From contig JANXTJ010000332.1 of the NCBI GenBank assembly GCA_025352485.1, positions 1 to 9,589 of the forward strand: a stretch of 9,589 bases of DNA. The letters run 5' to 3'. The DNA comes from Salinibacterium sp. (GTDB lineage: Bacteria; Actinomycetota; Actinomycetes; Actinomycetales; Microbacteriaceae). A model generated the notes under the pieces. It was not told the origin of the DNA and made no database searches. It saw nothing but the letters and a program-made list of their open reading frames with translations. Made by a program: the position numbers and the translations under genes. Each line of letters starts with the position of its first letter. Position 1 is the first letter of the stretch. Below, piece by piece: positions 1 to 6,072 of the stretch.

Positions 1-1115
1 AAACGTCGTTACGGCCCGACAGCTTGAGGGCATCCACCACCGCCTTCACCCGCTGGGCGTTGGCCGTCGTGGTGACCAGTAGCGCGTCAGGGGTGTCGAC
101 GACGACGATGTCGGTCACGCCGATCAGAGAGATGAGCCGCCCACCGTGACTGATCACGACGCCGGTCGACGCATCGGCGAGGACCCGCGCATTTTCCCCG
201 AGGATGGCCAGGTCTGACTTGCCCGCCGGAATGCAGTTTGGCGATGGAGGCAAAATCTCCCACGTCGTCCCAGTCGAAGTCGCCGGGACTGACGACCAGC
301 CGGCCGGCGGCCGCTGCGGGCTCTGCGACCGTGTAGTCGATCGCGATTTTGGTGAGACTCGGCCAGATCTTATCGACCACGGCGCCGCGGCGTGGGGTGT
401 CCCAGGCCTCTGCCAACTCGGTGAGGCCGGCGAACAGCTTCGGGTCGGACTCGCCGAGCTGTGCCAAAAGCACGTCGGCCCTGGCAATGAACATCCCGCC
501 GTTCCAGAGATAATCCCCGCTGGCGAGGTAGCTCTCGGCCCTGGCAAGGTCTGGCTTCTCGACAAACGAGTTGGCGGCGACGGCGTTGGGGGCGCCCTCG
601 ATGGCTAGCGGTTCGGCGCAGTGAATATAGCCGAAACCGATGGCCGGCTCGGTGGGGGTGATGCCGATCGTGGCGATGTAGCCCGCTCTGGCGACCGCAA
701 TGCTCTCGGCAACGGCCCGACGAAACGCCCGCGGGTCTTTGATCACGTGATCGGCGGCGAAGGATCCGATGATGACGTCGGGCTCGCGACGCACGAGGAT
801 CGCCGCGGCCAAGCCGATCGCGGCCGACGAGTCTTTGGGCTCACTCTCGAGCACGACGTTCGCGTCCTGCAGCTCGGGCAGCTGCTCCTCGACGGCAGCG
901 CGATGCGCCCGGCCGGTGACCACCATGATGCGCTCCGCGCCCGACAGCGGCACGAGCCGGTCCCAGGTGTCCTTGAGCAGGGTCTGGCCGGAGCCGGTCA
1001 GGTCATGCAGAAACTTCGGTGCGTCGGCCCGCGAGAGTGGCCAGAGCCGAGATCCGATGCCTCCCGCGGGGATGACGCTGTAGAAGTTCTCAAAGGGCGC
1101 CGCGTTCTGAACCAT
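1..1115 (-). pseudogene. manC: Mannose-1-phosphate guanylyltransferase, frameshifted and cut by the left edge
   Basis: The product would make GDP-mannose from mannose-1-phosphate and GTP in the cytosol. The N-terminus shows the nucleotidyltransferase signature GGIGSRLWPLSR at residues 18-29 followed by PKF at 33-35. FVEKP lies at 184-188 and WNGGMF at 204-209, both typical of the ManC/GMP-pyrophosphorylase family. The start is the ATG at 1113-1115, with AAGG about seven bases upstream as a weak ribosome binding site. After residue 298 the frame leaves the family sequence and ends at a TGA at 87-89. Removing one base from the C run at 222-224 restores a good C-terminus (KSDLAILGENARVL..., then ISHGGRLISLIGVTDIVVVD) of 73 more residues that runs off the edge without a stop. 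The repaired protein is at least 371 residues, a normal family length. Because the lost part still looks well conserved, the break is either a recent mutation or a sequencing error. It is divergent from a GDP-mannose-using glycosyltransferase. Confidence 0.85.
222..224 (-). other. Frameshift site in manC (C/G run)
   Basis: On the minus strand this reads GGG inside TCCGGCGGGCAAGTC. With GG instead of GGG the reading becomes S-G-G-K-S-D-L and continues open to the window edge. As written it becomes S-G-G-Q-V-R-P and stops 133 bases later. A one-base gain in a short homopolymer is a common error site in both sequencing and replication. Confidence 0.8.
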
Positions 1116-1222
1116 CCGACAACCTTAGCTTTCGCCAACATCCAGACTTCAGCCGCCATTCACCGCCCGGCCACACCGCATCCCTAGCGTGGAATCACCG
1201 AGACCGGAACGAACGGAACACA
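1116..1222. promoter_or_regulatory. Divergent promoter region between manC and mgtA
   Basis: This 107-base spacer must hold the promoters of both divergent genes. On the minus strand TAAGGT (1127 down to 1122) matches the TAnnnT -10 form. It ends only six bases before the manC ATG, so manC could be nearly leaderless, or the AAGG within it is the ribosome binding site instead. On the plus strand TAGCGT at 1185-1190 is a possible -10 for mgtA, giving a leader of about 25 bases. No convincing -35 element was found for either, and the mgtA ATG has only a weak GGAA-type site upstream. Confidence 0.35.
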
Positions 1223-2359
1223 ATGCGCGTTGCAGTGGTCAGCGAGAGTTTTCTTCCGACAGTCAATGGCGTCACCAACAGCGTGAAGAAGGTGCTTGAC
1301 CACCTCGCCGCGAACGGGCATCAGGCGATGGTGATCGTGCCGTCTGCGGGAGCGCCTCGGCAGTACGCGGGCTTTGACGTCCACGAGGTGCCCTCGCTGG
1401 CCTACCGGCAGTTTCCGATGGGGCTGCCCAACCCATTCGTGCAGAAACTGATCGCCGACTTCCGCCCCGACGTGCTGCACGCGGCATCCCCCTTTCTGCT
1501 GGGAGCGCAGGCCATCACCGCGGCGGGGCGTCTCGGCGTCCCGAGCGTTGCCATCTTCCAGACCGATGTCGCCGGGTATGCCCGCCGAAACCGGCTGGGG
1601 GCCGCCACGCGCTTCGCTTGGCGGATGGTGCGCTGGATTCACTCAGGGGCCGAACTGACCCTGGTGCCGTCGAGCGCCTCGATGGCCGACCTCGAGGCTG
1701 CCGGGGTCGAGCGCCTCGCCCGCTGGGGGCGCGGAGTGGACCTCACGAGCTATCACCCGCGCAACCGACTTGATCCCGACGTGCAACGTCTGCGCAAACG
1801 CCTCGCGCCGGGCTCAGAGGTGATCGTCGGCTATGTCGGGCGAATCGCGCCGGAAAAGCAGGTGGAACGACTCGCAGCCCTTCGCGGGCTACCCGGGATG
1901 CGGCTGGCGATTGTCGGGGACGGCCCGTCGCTGGCCTCGACCAAGCGCGCCCTCGCCGGCATCCCGACCACCTGGCTCGGGAAGTTGACCGGCGCGGAGC
2001 TCGCTGCCGCCTATGCCAGCTTCGATGTCTTCGTGCACACCGGCACAGAGGAGACATTCGGGCAGACTGTGCAGGAGGCACACGCCACCGGCATCCCGGT
2101 CATCGCGCCGCACGCGGGCGGGCCGATCGACCTCGTCGACCACGGCGTCAACGGCTACCTCTTCAACCCCGACGACGATTCGACGCTGCGCGCCTACGTC
2201 GAGTCTTTGGTCATCGACGAACCGTTGCGCTCGCGAATGGGCGAGGCCGGCCGCCGCGCCGTGCTCGGTCGATCGTGGGACTCGGTGTGCGCCGAACTGA
2301 TCACGCACTACGAGAGCGCGATTGCCAGCCGGGCACTAACGGCCGCCGCGCGCCTCTAA
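1223..2359 (+). CDS. mgtA: GT4 glycosyltransferase, MgtA/PimB-type mannosyltransferase
   Basis: This is a 378-residue GT-B fold glycosyltransferase of family GT4. The N-terminal domain opens with VAVVSESFLPTVNGVTNSV (residues 3-21), the acceptor-domain start typical of this group, and has FQTDVAGYA at 112-120. The C-terminal nucleotide-sugar domain has GYVGRIAPEK at 203-212, with the Arg207 and Lys212 that contact the donor phosphates in the family, and the EX7E motif with Glu277 and Glu285. The order of motifs and the VLGRSW near the end resemble Mycobacterium tuberculosis Rv0557 (MgtA/PimB), which transfers mannose from GDP-mannose to a glucuronosyl-diacylglycerol lipid anchor; this is from memory of the family, not a search. 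It is soluble or membrane-peripheral, with no signal peptide or membrane segment. The divergent manC gene would supply its donor. The exact acceptor cannot be told from sequence; a phosphatidylinositol mannoside or another glycolipid is possible. Confidence 0.85.
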   Translation: MRVAVVSESFLPTVNGVTNSVKKVLDHLAANGHQAMVIVPSAGAPRQYAGFDVHEVPSLAYRQFPMGLPNPFVQKLIADFRPDVLHAASPFLLGAQAITAAGRLGVPSVAIFQTDVAGYARRNRLGAATRFAWRMVRWIHSGAELTLVPSSASMADLEAAGVERLARWGRGVDLTSYHPRNRLDPDVQRLRKRLAPGSEVIVGYVGRIAPEKQVERLAALRGLPGMRLAIVGDGPSLASTKRALAGIPTTWLGKLTGAELAAAYASFDVFVHTGTEETFGQTVQEAHATGIPVIAPHAGGPIDLVDHGVNGYLFNPDDDSTLRAYVESLVIDEPLRSRMGEAGRRAVLGRSWDSVCAELITHYESAIASRALTAAARL

Positions 2360-2486
2360 CTCGCGCCATTTCGGGCCCCGTGCGCGGATGTGCCCTTCCG
2401 GTCGGAATACACTGGAAGAGTCCGCCAAACCGGACATTCGTCTGCCGGCATGAAGCGGCATGATCATCCGCAAGGAGGGGTCGCTC
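2360..2486 (+). promoter_or_regulatory. Upstream region of the sdhCDAB operon with candidate -10 and repeats
   Basis: TACACT at 2408-2413 is a reasonable -10 hexamer; no good -35 lies 16-18 bases upstream (CGGATG at 2385-2390). The inverted repeat TTCCG-GT-CGGAA (2396-2407) abuts the -10 on its upstream side. A second one, GTCCG-N6-CGGAC (2420-2435), covers the likely transcription start. The octamer CGGCATGA occurs twice, at 2446-2453 and 2456-2463, exactly ten bases apart. These could be operator half-sites for a regulator of the operon, but no known regulator consensus was recognised. No clear terminator of mgtA was seen. Confidence 0.4.
2472..2478 (+). promoter_or_regulatory. Ribosome binding site of sdhC that decides a TTG start
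   Basis: AAGGAGG is a near-perfect Shine-Dalgarno sequence. It lies eight bases before the TTG at 2487-2489. The only in-frame ATG (2460) lies upstream of this site and has no such sequence ahead of it, so the TTG is the better start. Confidence 0.7.
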
Positions 2487-2930
2487 TTGCCGCAGAATCC
2501 GCCAGACACCCTGGCGAGCAAACCGCTCTCCACACCGAAAATTAGCTTCCCGCGCCGCCCAGCAGGCACGCTCTATCGCGGCCGCGAGGGGATGTGGTCG
2601 TGGGTGATGCATCGCATCACCGGCGTTGCCATCTACTTCTTCCTGCTCGTGCACATTCTCGACACGTCACTGGTGCGGCTGAGCCCCGAGTCGTACAACG
2701 CGGTAATCAGCAGCTACAAGACGCCGATCATGGGCCTCGGCGAAATCGCCCTCGTGGCGGCGATCGGGCTGCACGCTCTGAACGGCCTGCGTATCATCCT
2801 CATTGACTTCTGGAGCGTGGGCACGAAACACCAGCGGCTCATGTTCTACATCGTGATTGGACTCTGGATCGTGTTGCTCGCCGGCTTCGTGCCCCGCCAG
2901 CTCATGCACATCTTCGGGGGTGCGGCATGA
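2487..2930 (+). CDS. sdhC: Succinate dehydrogenase cytochrome b556 subunit
   Basis: This is a membrane anchor subunit of complex II, carrying electrons from SdhB to the quinone pool. From the TTG start it has 147 residues. A charged N-terminal tail with FPRRPAGTLYRGREGMWSW leads to WVMHRITG (His42, Arg43), the SdhC signature near the quinone site. Three membrane segments lie at about 41-63, 84-106 and 117-137. HALNGLRIILIDFW at 96-109 carries His96, the likely axial haem ligand. An ATG at 2460 would add nine residues, but the strong AAGGAGG lies between it and the TTG, so the TTG was chosen. The stop overlaps the sdhD start as ATGA, which implies translational coupling. It is the first gene of the operon. 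Confidence 0.93.
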   Translation: MPQNPPDTLASKPLSTPKISFPRRPAGTLYRGREGMWSWVMHRITGVAIYFFLLVHILDTSLVRLSPESYNAVISSYKTPIMGLGEIALVAAIGLHALNGLRIILIDFWSVGTKHQRLMFYIVIGLWIVLLAGFVPRQLMHIFGGAA

Positions 2931-3376
2931 GCACCATCGAAGCCCCGCGCAGCCCGCTCAAGCCGGCTCGCCGCCGCCGCGGCATCAACGTCGAAAAATG
3001 GGGCTGGATCTACATGCGCGCCAGCGGCGTGGTGCTGGTCGTGCTGATATTCGGGCACCTGTTCGTGAACCTCGTCGCCGGCGCTGGGGTCAAAGCGATC
3101 GACTTCGCCTTCGTGGCTGGCAAACTGGCCGACCCGTTCTGGGTGGTCTGGGACACCCTGCTGCTCTGGCTCGCCCTCCTACACGGCGCCAACGGAATGC
3201 GCACCATCGTCAACGACTACGCGAACAACCGCATGGTACGCCGCCTCATGCTCGGCGCCATCGCCCTCTCCACCATCGCCCTCATAACACTGGGAACCCT
3301 TGTGATCTACACCTTTGACCCCTGCCCGGCGGGCTCCCCCGCAAACTTGCTGCCCAGCTTCTGCCCGGTGCGCTAG
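2927..3376 (+). CDS. sdhD: Succinate dehydrogenase hydrophobic membrane anchor subunit
   Basis: This is the second membrane anchor of complex II, 149 residues. An Arg-rich N-terminus (RRRRG at 15-19), likely cytoplasmic, is followed by EKWGWIYMRASG and three membrane segments at about 33-51, 71-91 and 108-129. His44 in the first segment and His86 in LLHGANGMRTIVNDY are conserved-type positions; the latter motif is the hallmark of actinobacterial SdhD and is a likely haem or quinone site. The C-terminal tail after the last segment carries two cysteines (Cys133 and Cys146), which would face outward in a three-segment topology and could form a disulphide; this is inference. The start overlaps sdhC by four bases, with GGGGG six bases upstream as a weak ribosome binding site. 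The TAG stop is followed at once by the GTG of sdhA in the same frame. Confidence 0.92.
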   Translation: MSTIEAPRSPLKPARRRRGINVEKWGWIYMRASGVVLVVLIFGHLFVNLVAGAGVKAIDFAFVAGKLADPFWVVWDTLLLWLALLHGANGMRTIVNDYANNRMVRRLMLGAIALSTIALITLGTLVIYTFDPCPAGSPANLLPSFCPVR

Positions 3377-5203
3377 GTGGCCGCCGACAGTAACGGTGCC
3401 GACGGCGCCCTCGAAGACGGCCACACCATCGTTGACGGTGTTCACTATCACCAGTTCGACATTGTGATCGTGGGCGCTGGCGGCGCCGGGATGCGGGCGG
3501 CGATCGAAGCCGGACCGCACGCGCGCACCGCCGTGATCTCCAAGCTCTACCCGACCCGATCGCACACAGGGGCGGCTCAGGGCGGCATGGCAGCGGCGCT
3601 GGCAAACGTCGAAGACGACAACTGGGAGTGGCACACCTACGACACCGTCAAGGGTGGCGACTACCTCGTCGACCAAGACGCCGCCGAGATCCTCGCCAAG
3701 GAGGCCATCGACGCCGTCATTGACCTCGAAAACATGGGGCTCCCGTTCAACCGCACGCCGGACGGCAAGATCGACCAGCGCCGCTTCGGCGGCCACACCC
3801 GCGAACACGGTAAGGCGCCCGTTCGCCGGGCCTGCTACGCGGCCGACCGCACGGGCCACATGATTCTGCAGACGCTGTTCCAAAACTGCGTGCGCCTCGG
3901 CATCAACTTCTTCAACGAGTACTACGTACTCGACATGGTGATGAATGATGTCGATGGAATCGAGCAGCCCTCCGCGGTGGTCGCGTACGAGCTTGCCACC
4001 GGCGAGCTGCACATCTTCCAGGGCAAAGCGATCATCTTCGCCACCGGCGGCTTCGGCAAGATCTTCAAGACGACATCCAATGCCCACACCCTCACCGGTG
4101 ACGGCGTCGGGATCATCTGGCGCAAGGGTCTGCCGCTGGAAGACATGGAGTTCTTCCAGTTTCACCCGACCGGGCTTGCCGGTCTCGGCATCCTGCTCTC
4201 GGAGGCGGCCCGCGGCGAGGGTGCGATCCTGCGCAACTCCACCGGCGAGCGCTTTATGGAGCGCTATACGCCGACGCTGAAGGACCTCGCTCCGCGCGAC
4301 ATTATTGCCCGCTCGATGGCGCTGGAGATCCGTGAGGGTCGCGGCGCCGGCCCCAATAAGGACTACCTCTACCTCGACATCACCCACCTCGAGCCTGCCG
4401 TCATCGACGAGAAGCTTCCGGATATCACCGAGTTTGCGCGCACCTATCTCGGGGTAGAGCCGTACACGGAACCCGTGCCGGTGCTGCCCACGGCGCACTA
4501 CGCGATGGGCGGCATCCCGACCACGATCAACGCAGAGGTGCTGCGCAACAACACCGAAACGGTGAGGGGTTTGTATGCCGCCGGTGAGTGCGCCTGCGTG
4601 TCTGTGCACGGCTCCAACCGACTCGGCACCAACTCGCTGCTCGACATCAACGTCTTCGGCAAGCGCGCAGGTAAGAACGCCGTCGAATACGTCAAGACCG
4701 CCGAATTTGTGCCGCTTCCGGCGAACCCCACCCAGGGTGTTCAGACGCTGCTCGATCTGGTGCGCTCCGGCGATGGAACCGAGCGCATCGCGGTCATCCG
4801 CAAAGAGCTTCAAGACTCGATGGACCGCAACGCGCAGATCTTCCGTACCGAAGAGAGCCTCAAAGAGGTCACCGACCTCATCGAGACGCTGCGCGCGCGC
4901 TACAAGAACATTCAGGTGCAAGACAAGGGCAAGCGCTTCAACACCGACCTTCTCGAGGCCGTCGAACTCGGTTTCCTGCTGGATCTGGCCGAAGTTCTCG
5001 TTTACTCGGCGCGCTCGCGACACGAATCACGCGGCGGTCACATGCGCGAGGACTACCCGGAACGCGACGACAAGAACTTCCTGGTGCACACGATGGCTTA
5101 CCGCGTGGGCGACCCCGAATCTGCCGACGCCGGCGAGCACATCAAGCTCGGCTGGAAGCCCGTTGTCATCACGAATTACCCGCCGATGGAGAGGAAGTAC
5201 TGA
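3377..5203 (+). CDS. sdhA: Succinate dehydrogenase flavoprotein subunit
   Basis: This is the catalytic subunit that oxidises succinate to fumarate on the cytoplasmic side, 608 residues. The FAD-binding Rossmann motif GAGGAG is at 33-38. RSHTGAAQGG at 61-70 contains His63, the residue that binds FAD covalently. QFHPTG has His263, LAPRD has Arg307 (the proton-shuttle arginine), AHYAMGG has His374 and GSNRLGTNS has Arg415; together they form the dicarboxylate site. The chain is full length and no key residue is missing. The start is the GTG directly after the sdhD stop; no ATG or other start lies before the conserved VDGVHYHQFDIVIVGAGG segment. No Shine-Dalgarno sequence precedes this GTG, so initiation probably depends on ribosomes finishing sdhD. 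The gene ends in TGATG, overlapping a possible mini-ORF. Confidence 0.97.
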   Translation: MAADSNGADGALEDGHTIVDGVHYHQFDIVIVGAGGAGMRAAIEAGPHARTAVISKLYPTRSHTGAAQGGMAAALANVEDDNWEWHTYDTVKGGDYLVDQDAAEILAKEAIDAVIDLENMGLPFNRTPDGKIDQRRFGGHTREHGKAPVRRACYAADRTGHMILQTLFQNCVRLGINFFNEYYVLDMVMNDVDGIEQPSAVVAYELATGELHIFQGKAIIFATGGFGKIFKTTSNAHTLTGDGVGIIWRKGLPLEDMEFFQFHPTGLAGLGILLSEAARGEGAILRNSTGERFMERYTPTLKDLAPRDIIARSMALEIREGRGAGPNKDYLYLDITHLEPAVIDEKLPDITEFARTYLGVEPYTEPVPVLPTAHYAMGGIPTTINAEVLRNNTETVRGLYAAGECACVSVHGSNRLGTNSLLDINVFGKRAGKNAVEYVKTAEFVPLPANPTQGVQTLLDLVRSGDGTERIAVIRKELQDSMDRNAQIFRTEESLKEVTDLIETLRARYKNIQVQDKGKRFNTDLLEAVELGFLLDLAEVLVYSARSRHESRGGHMREDYPERDDKNFLVHTMAYRVGDPESADAGEHIKLGWKPVVITNYPPMERKY

Positions 5204-5247
5204 TGAGGGGCGCATTGAGCGGCGAACTGGCGAGGGGCACTAACTGA
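5203..5247 (+). other. Possible 14-residue mini-ORF between sdhA and sdhB
   Basis: The reading is MRGALSGELARGTN. Its ATG overlaps the sdhA TGA by one base (TGATG), with GGAGAGG (5188-5194) eight bases upstream. Its own TGA overlaps the sdhB ATG in the same way, with GAGGGG (5232-5237) nine bases before sdhB. So both junctions have the form expected for re-initiation. It may simply be a spacer of 43 bases; the peptide resembles nothing recognised. If translated, it could hold ribosomes on the message and couple sdhA to sdhB. Confidence 0.3.
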
Positions 5248-6008
5248 TGTCTAACGCTGTCATGGAGAACTCGCCGGCGGTCCCGGCGGAAATTGCGACC
5301 TTCACCGCCACCCTCATCCTGCGTCGGTTTGACCCTGACAAGGATGCCGAGCCGTACTGGCAAGACTTCGATGTGGTCATGCAGGGCACCGACCGCGTGC
5401 TCGACGCCCTTCACAAGATCAAGTGGGAGCAAGACGGCTCGCTGAGCTTTCGGCGCTCCTGCGCCCATGGCGTCTGCGGCTCTGACGCGATGCGCATCAA
5501 CGGCAAGAACCGGCTGGCCTGCAAAACGCTGATTAAAGACCTCGACATCTCGAAGCCGATCTATATCGAGGCGATCAAGGGCCTTCCGCTGGAAAAAGAC
5601 CTGATCGTCAACATGGACCCGTTCTTAGAGTCCTTTAAGGCCGTCAACCCGTTCCTGATGGCTGGCAGCGTTCCCAAAGACGGCAAAGAGCGCAAGCAGA
5701 GCCCGATCGAGCGCGCCCGCTACGACGACACCACCAAGTGCATCCTGTGCGCGGCCTGCACGTCGAGCTGCCCGGTGTTCTGGACAGACGGCCAGTACTT
5801 CGGGCCTGCCGCCATTGTGAACGCGCATCGCTTCATCTTCGACTCGCGCGACGAGGGCTCTCAGGTGCGCCTCGACATCCTCAACGACAAAGAGGGCGTC
5901 TGGCGCTGCCGCACGACCTTCAACTGCACGGATGCCTGCCCCCGCGGCATCGAGGTCACCAAAGCCATCGCGGAGGTCAAGCAGGCGATCCTGCGCGGCA
6001 AGTCCTAA
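5247..6008 (+). CDS. sdhB: Succinate dehydrogenase iron-sulfur subunit
   Basis: This subunit passes electrons from the flavin of SdhA through three iron-sulfur clusters to quinone in SdhC/SdhD; 253 residues. The N-terminal ferredoxin-like domain holds the 2Fe-2S ligands Cys72, Cys77, Asp80 and Cys92 in SCAHGVCGSD...LAC; an Asp as third ligand is also found in E. coli SdhB. The C-terminal domain has CILCAACTSSCP with Cys165, Cys168, Cys171 and Cys175, and CRTTFNCTDACP with Cys221, Cys227 and Cys231. By family pattern Cys165/168/171/231 bind the 4Fe-4S cluster and Cys175/221/227 the 3Fe-4S cluster. The start ATG has GAGGGG nine bases upstream and overlaps the mini-ORF stop. The TAA stop lies inside the terminator stem. 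Confidence 0.97.
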   Translation: MSNAVMENSPAVPAEIATFTATLILRRFDPDKDAEPYWQDFDVVMQGTDRVLDALHKIKWEQDGSLSFRRSCAHGVCGSDAMRINGKNRLACKTLIKDLDISKPIYIEAIKGLPLEKDLIVNMDPFLESFKAVNPFLMAGSVPKDGKERKQSPIERARYDDTTKCILCAACTSSCPVFWTDGQYFGPAAIVNAHRFIFDSRDEGSQVRLDILNDKEGVWRCRTTFNCTDACPRGIEVTKAIAEVKQAILRGKS

Positions 6009-6037
6009 CGCCGCCACACCGCGTGGCGGCGTTGCTT
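6007..6037 (+). terminator. Rho-independent terminator of the sdh operon
   Basis: A perfect 11-bp stem (6007-6017 pairs with 6023-6033; AACGCCGCCAC against GTGGCGGCGTT) has a five-base loop ACCGC and is followed by GCTT. The T tract is short, as is common in high-GC actinobacteria. The stem starts within the sdhB TAA stop. It lies between convergent genes and could also limit minus-strand read-through, though that side lacks a T run. Confidence 0.75.
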
Positions 6038-6072
6038 AACGCGCCACCGCGGGTCGGTTGCTCGGGCTCAGT

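Noticed and set aside
204..1187. Plus-strand open frames opposite manC
   Set aside because: They are Gly/Arg-rich shadows of the guanylyltransferase gene, which carries all expected motifs on the minus strand.
3179..5023. A 614-codon open frame on the minus strand opposite sdhA
   Set aside because: It lies wholly antisense to the strongly conserved sdhA and the end of sdhD, has no recognisable domain, and long antisense frames arise commonly from GC-rich third codon positions.
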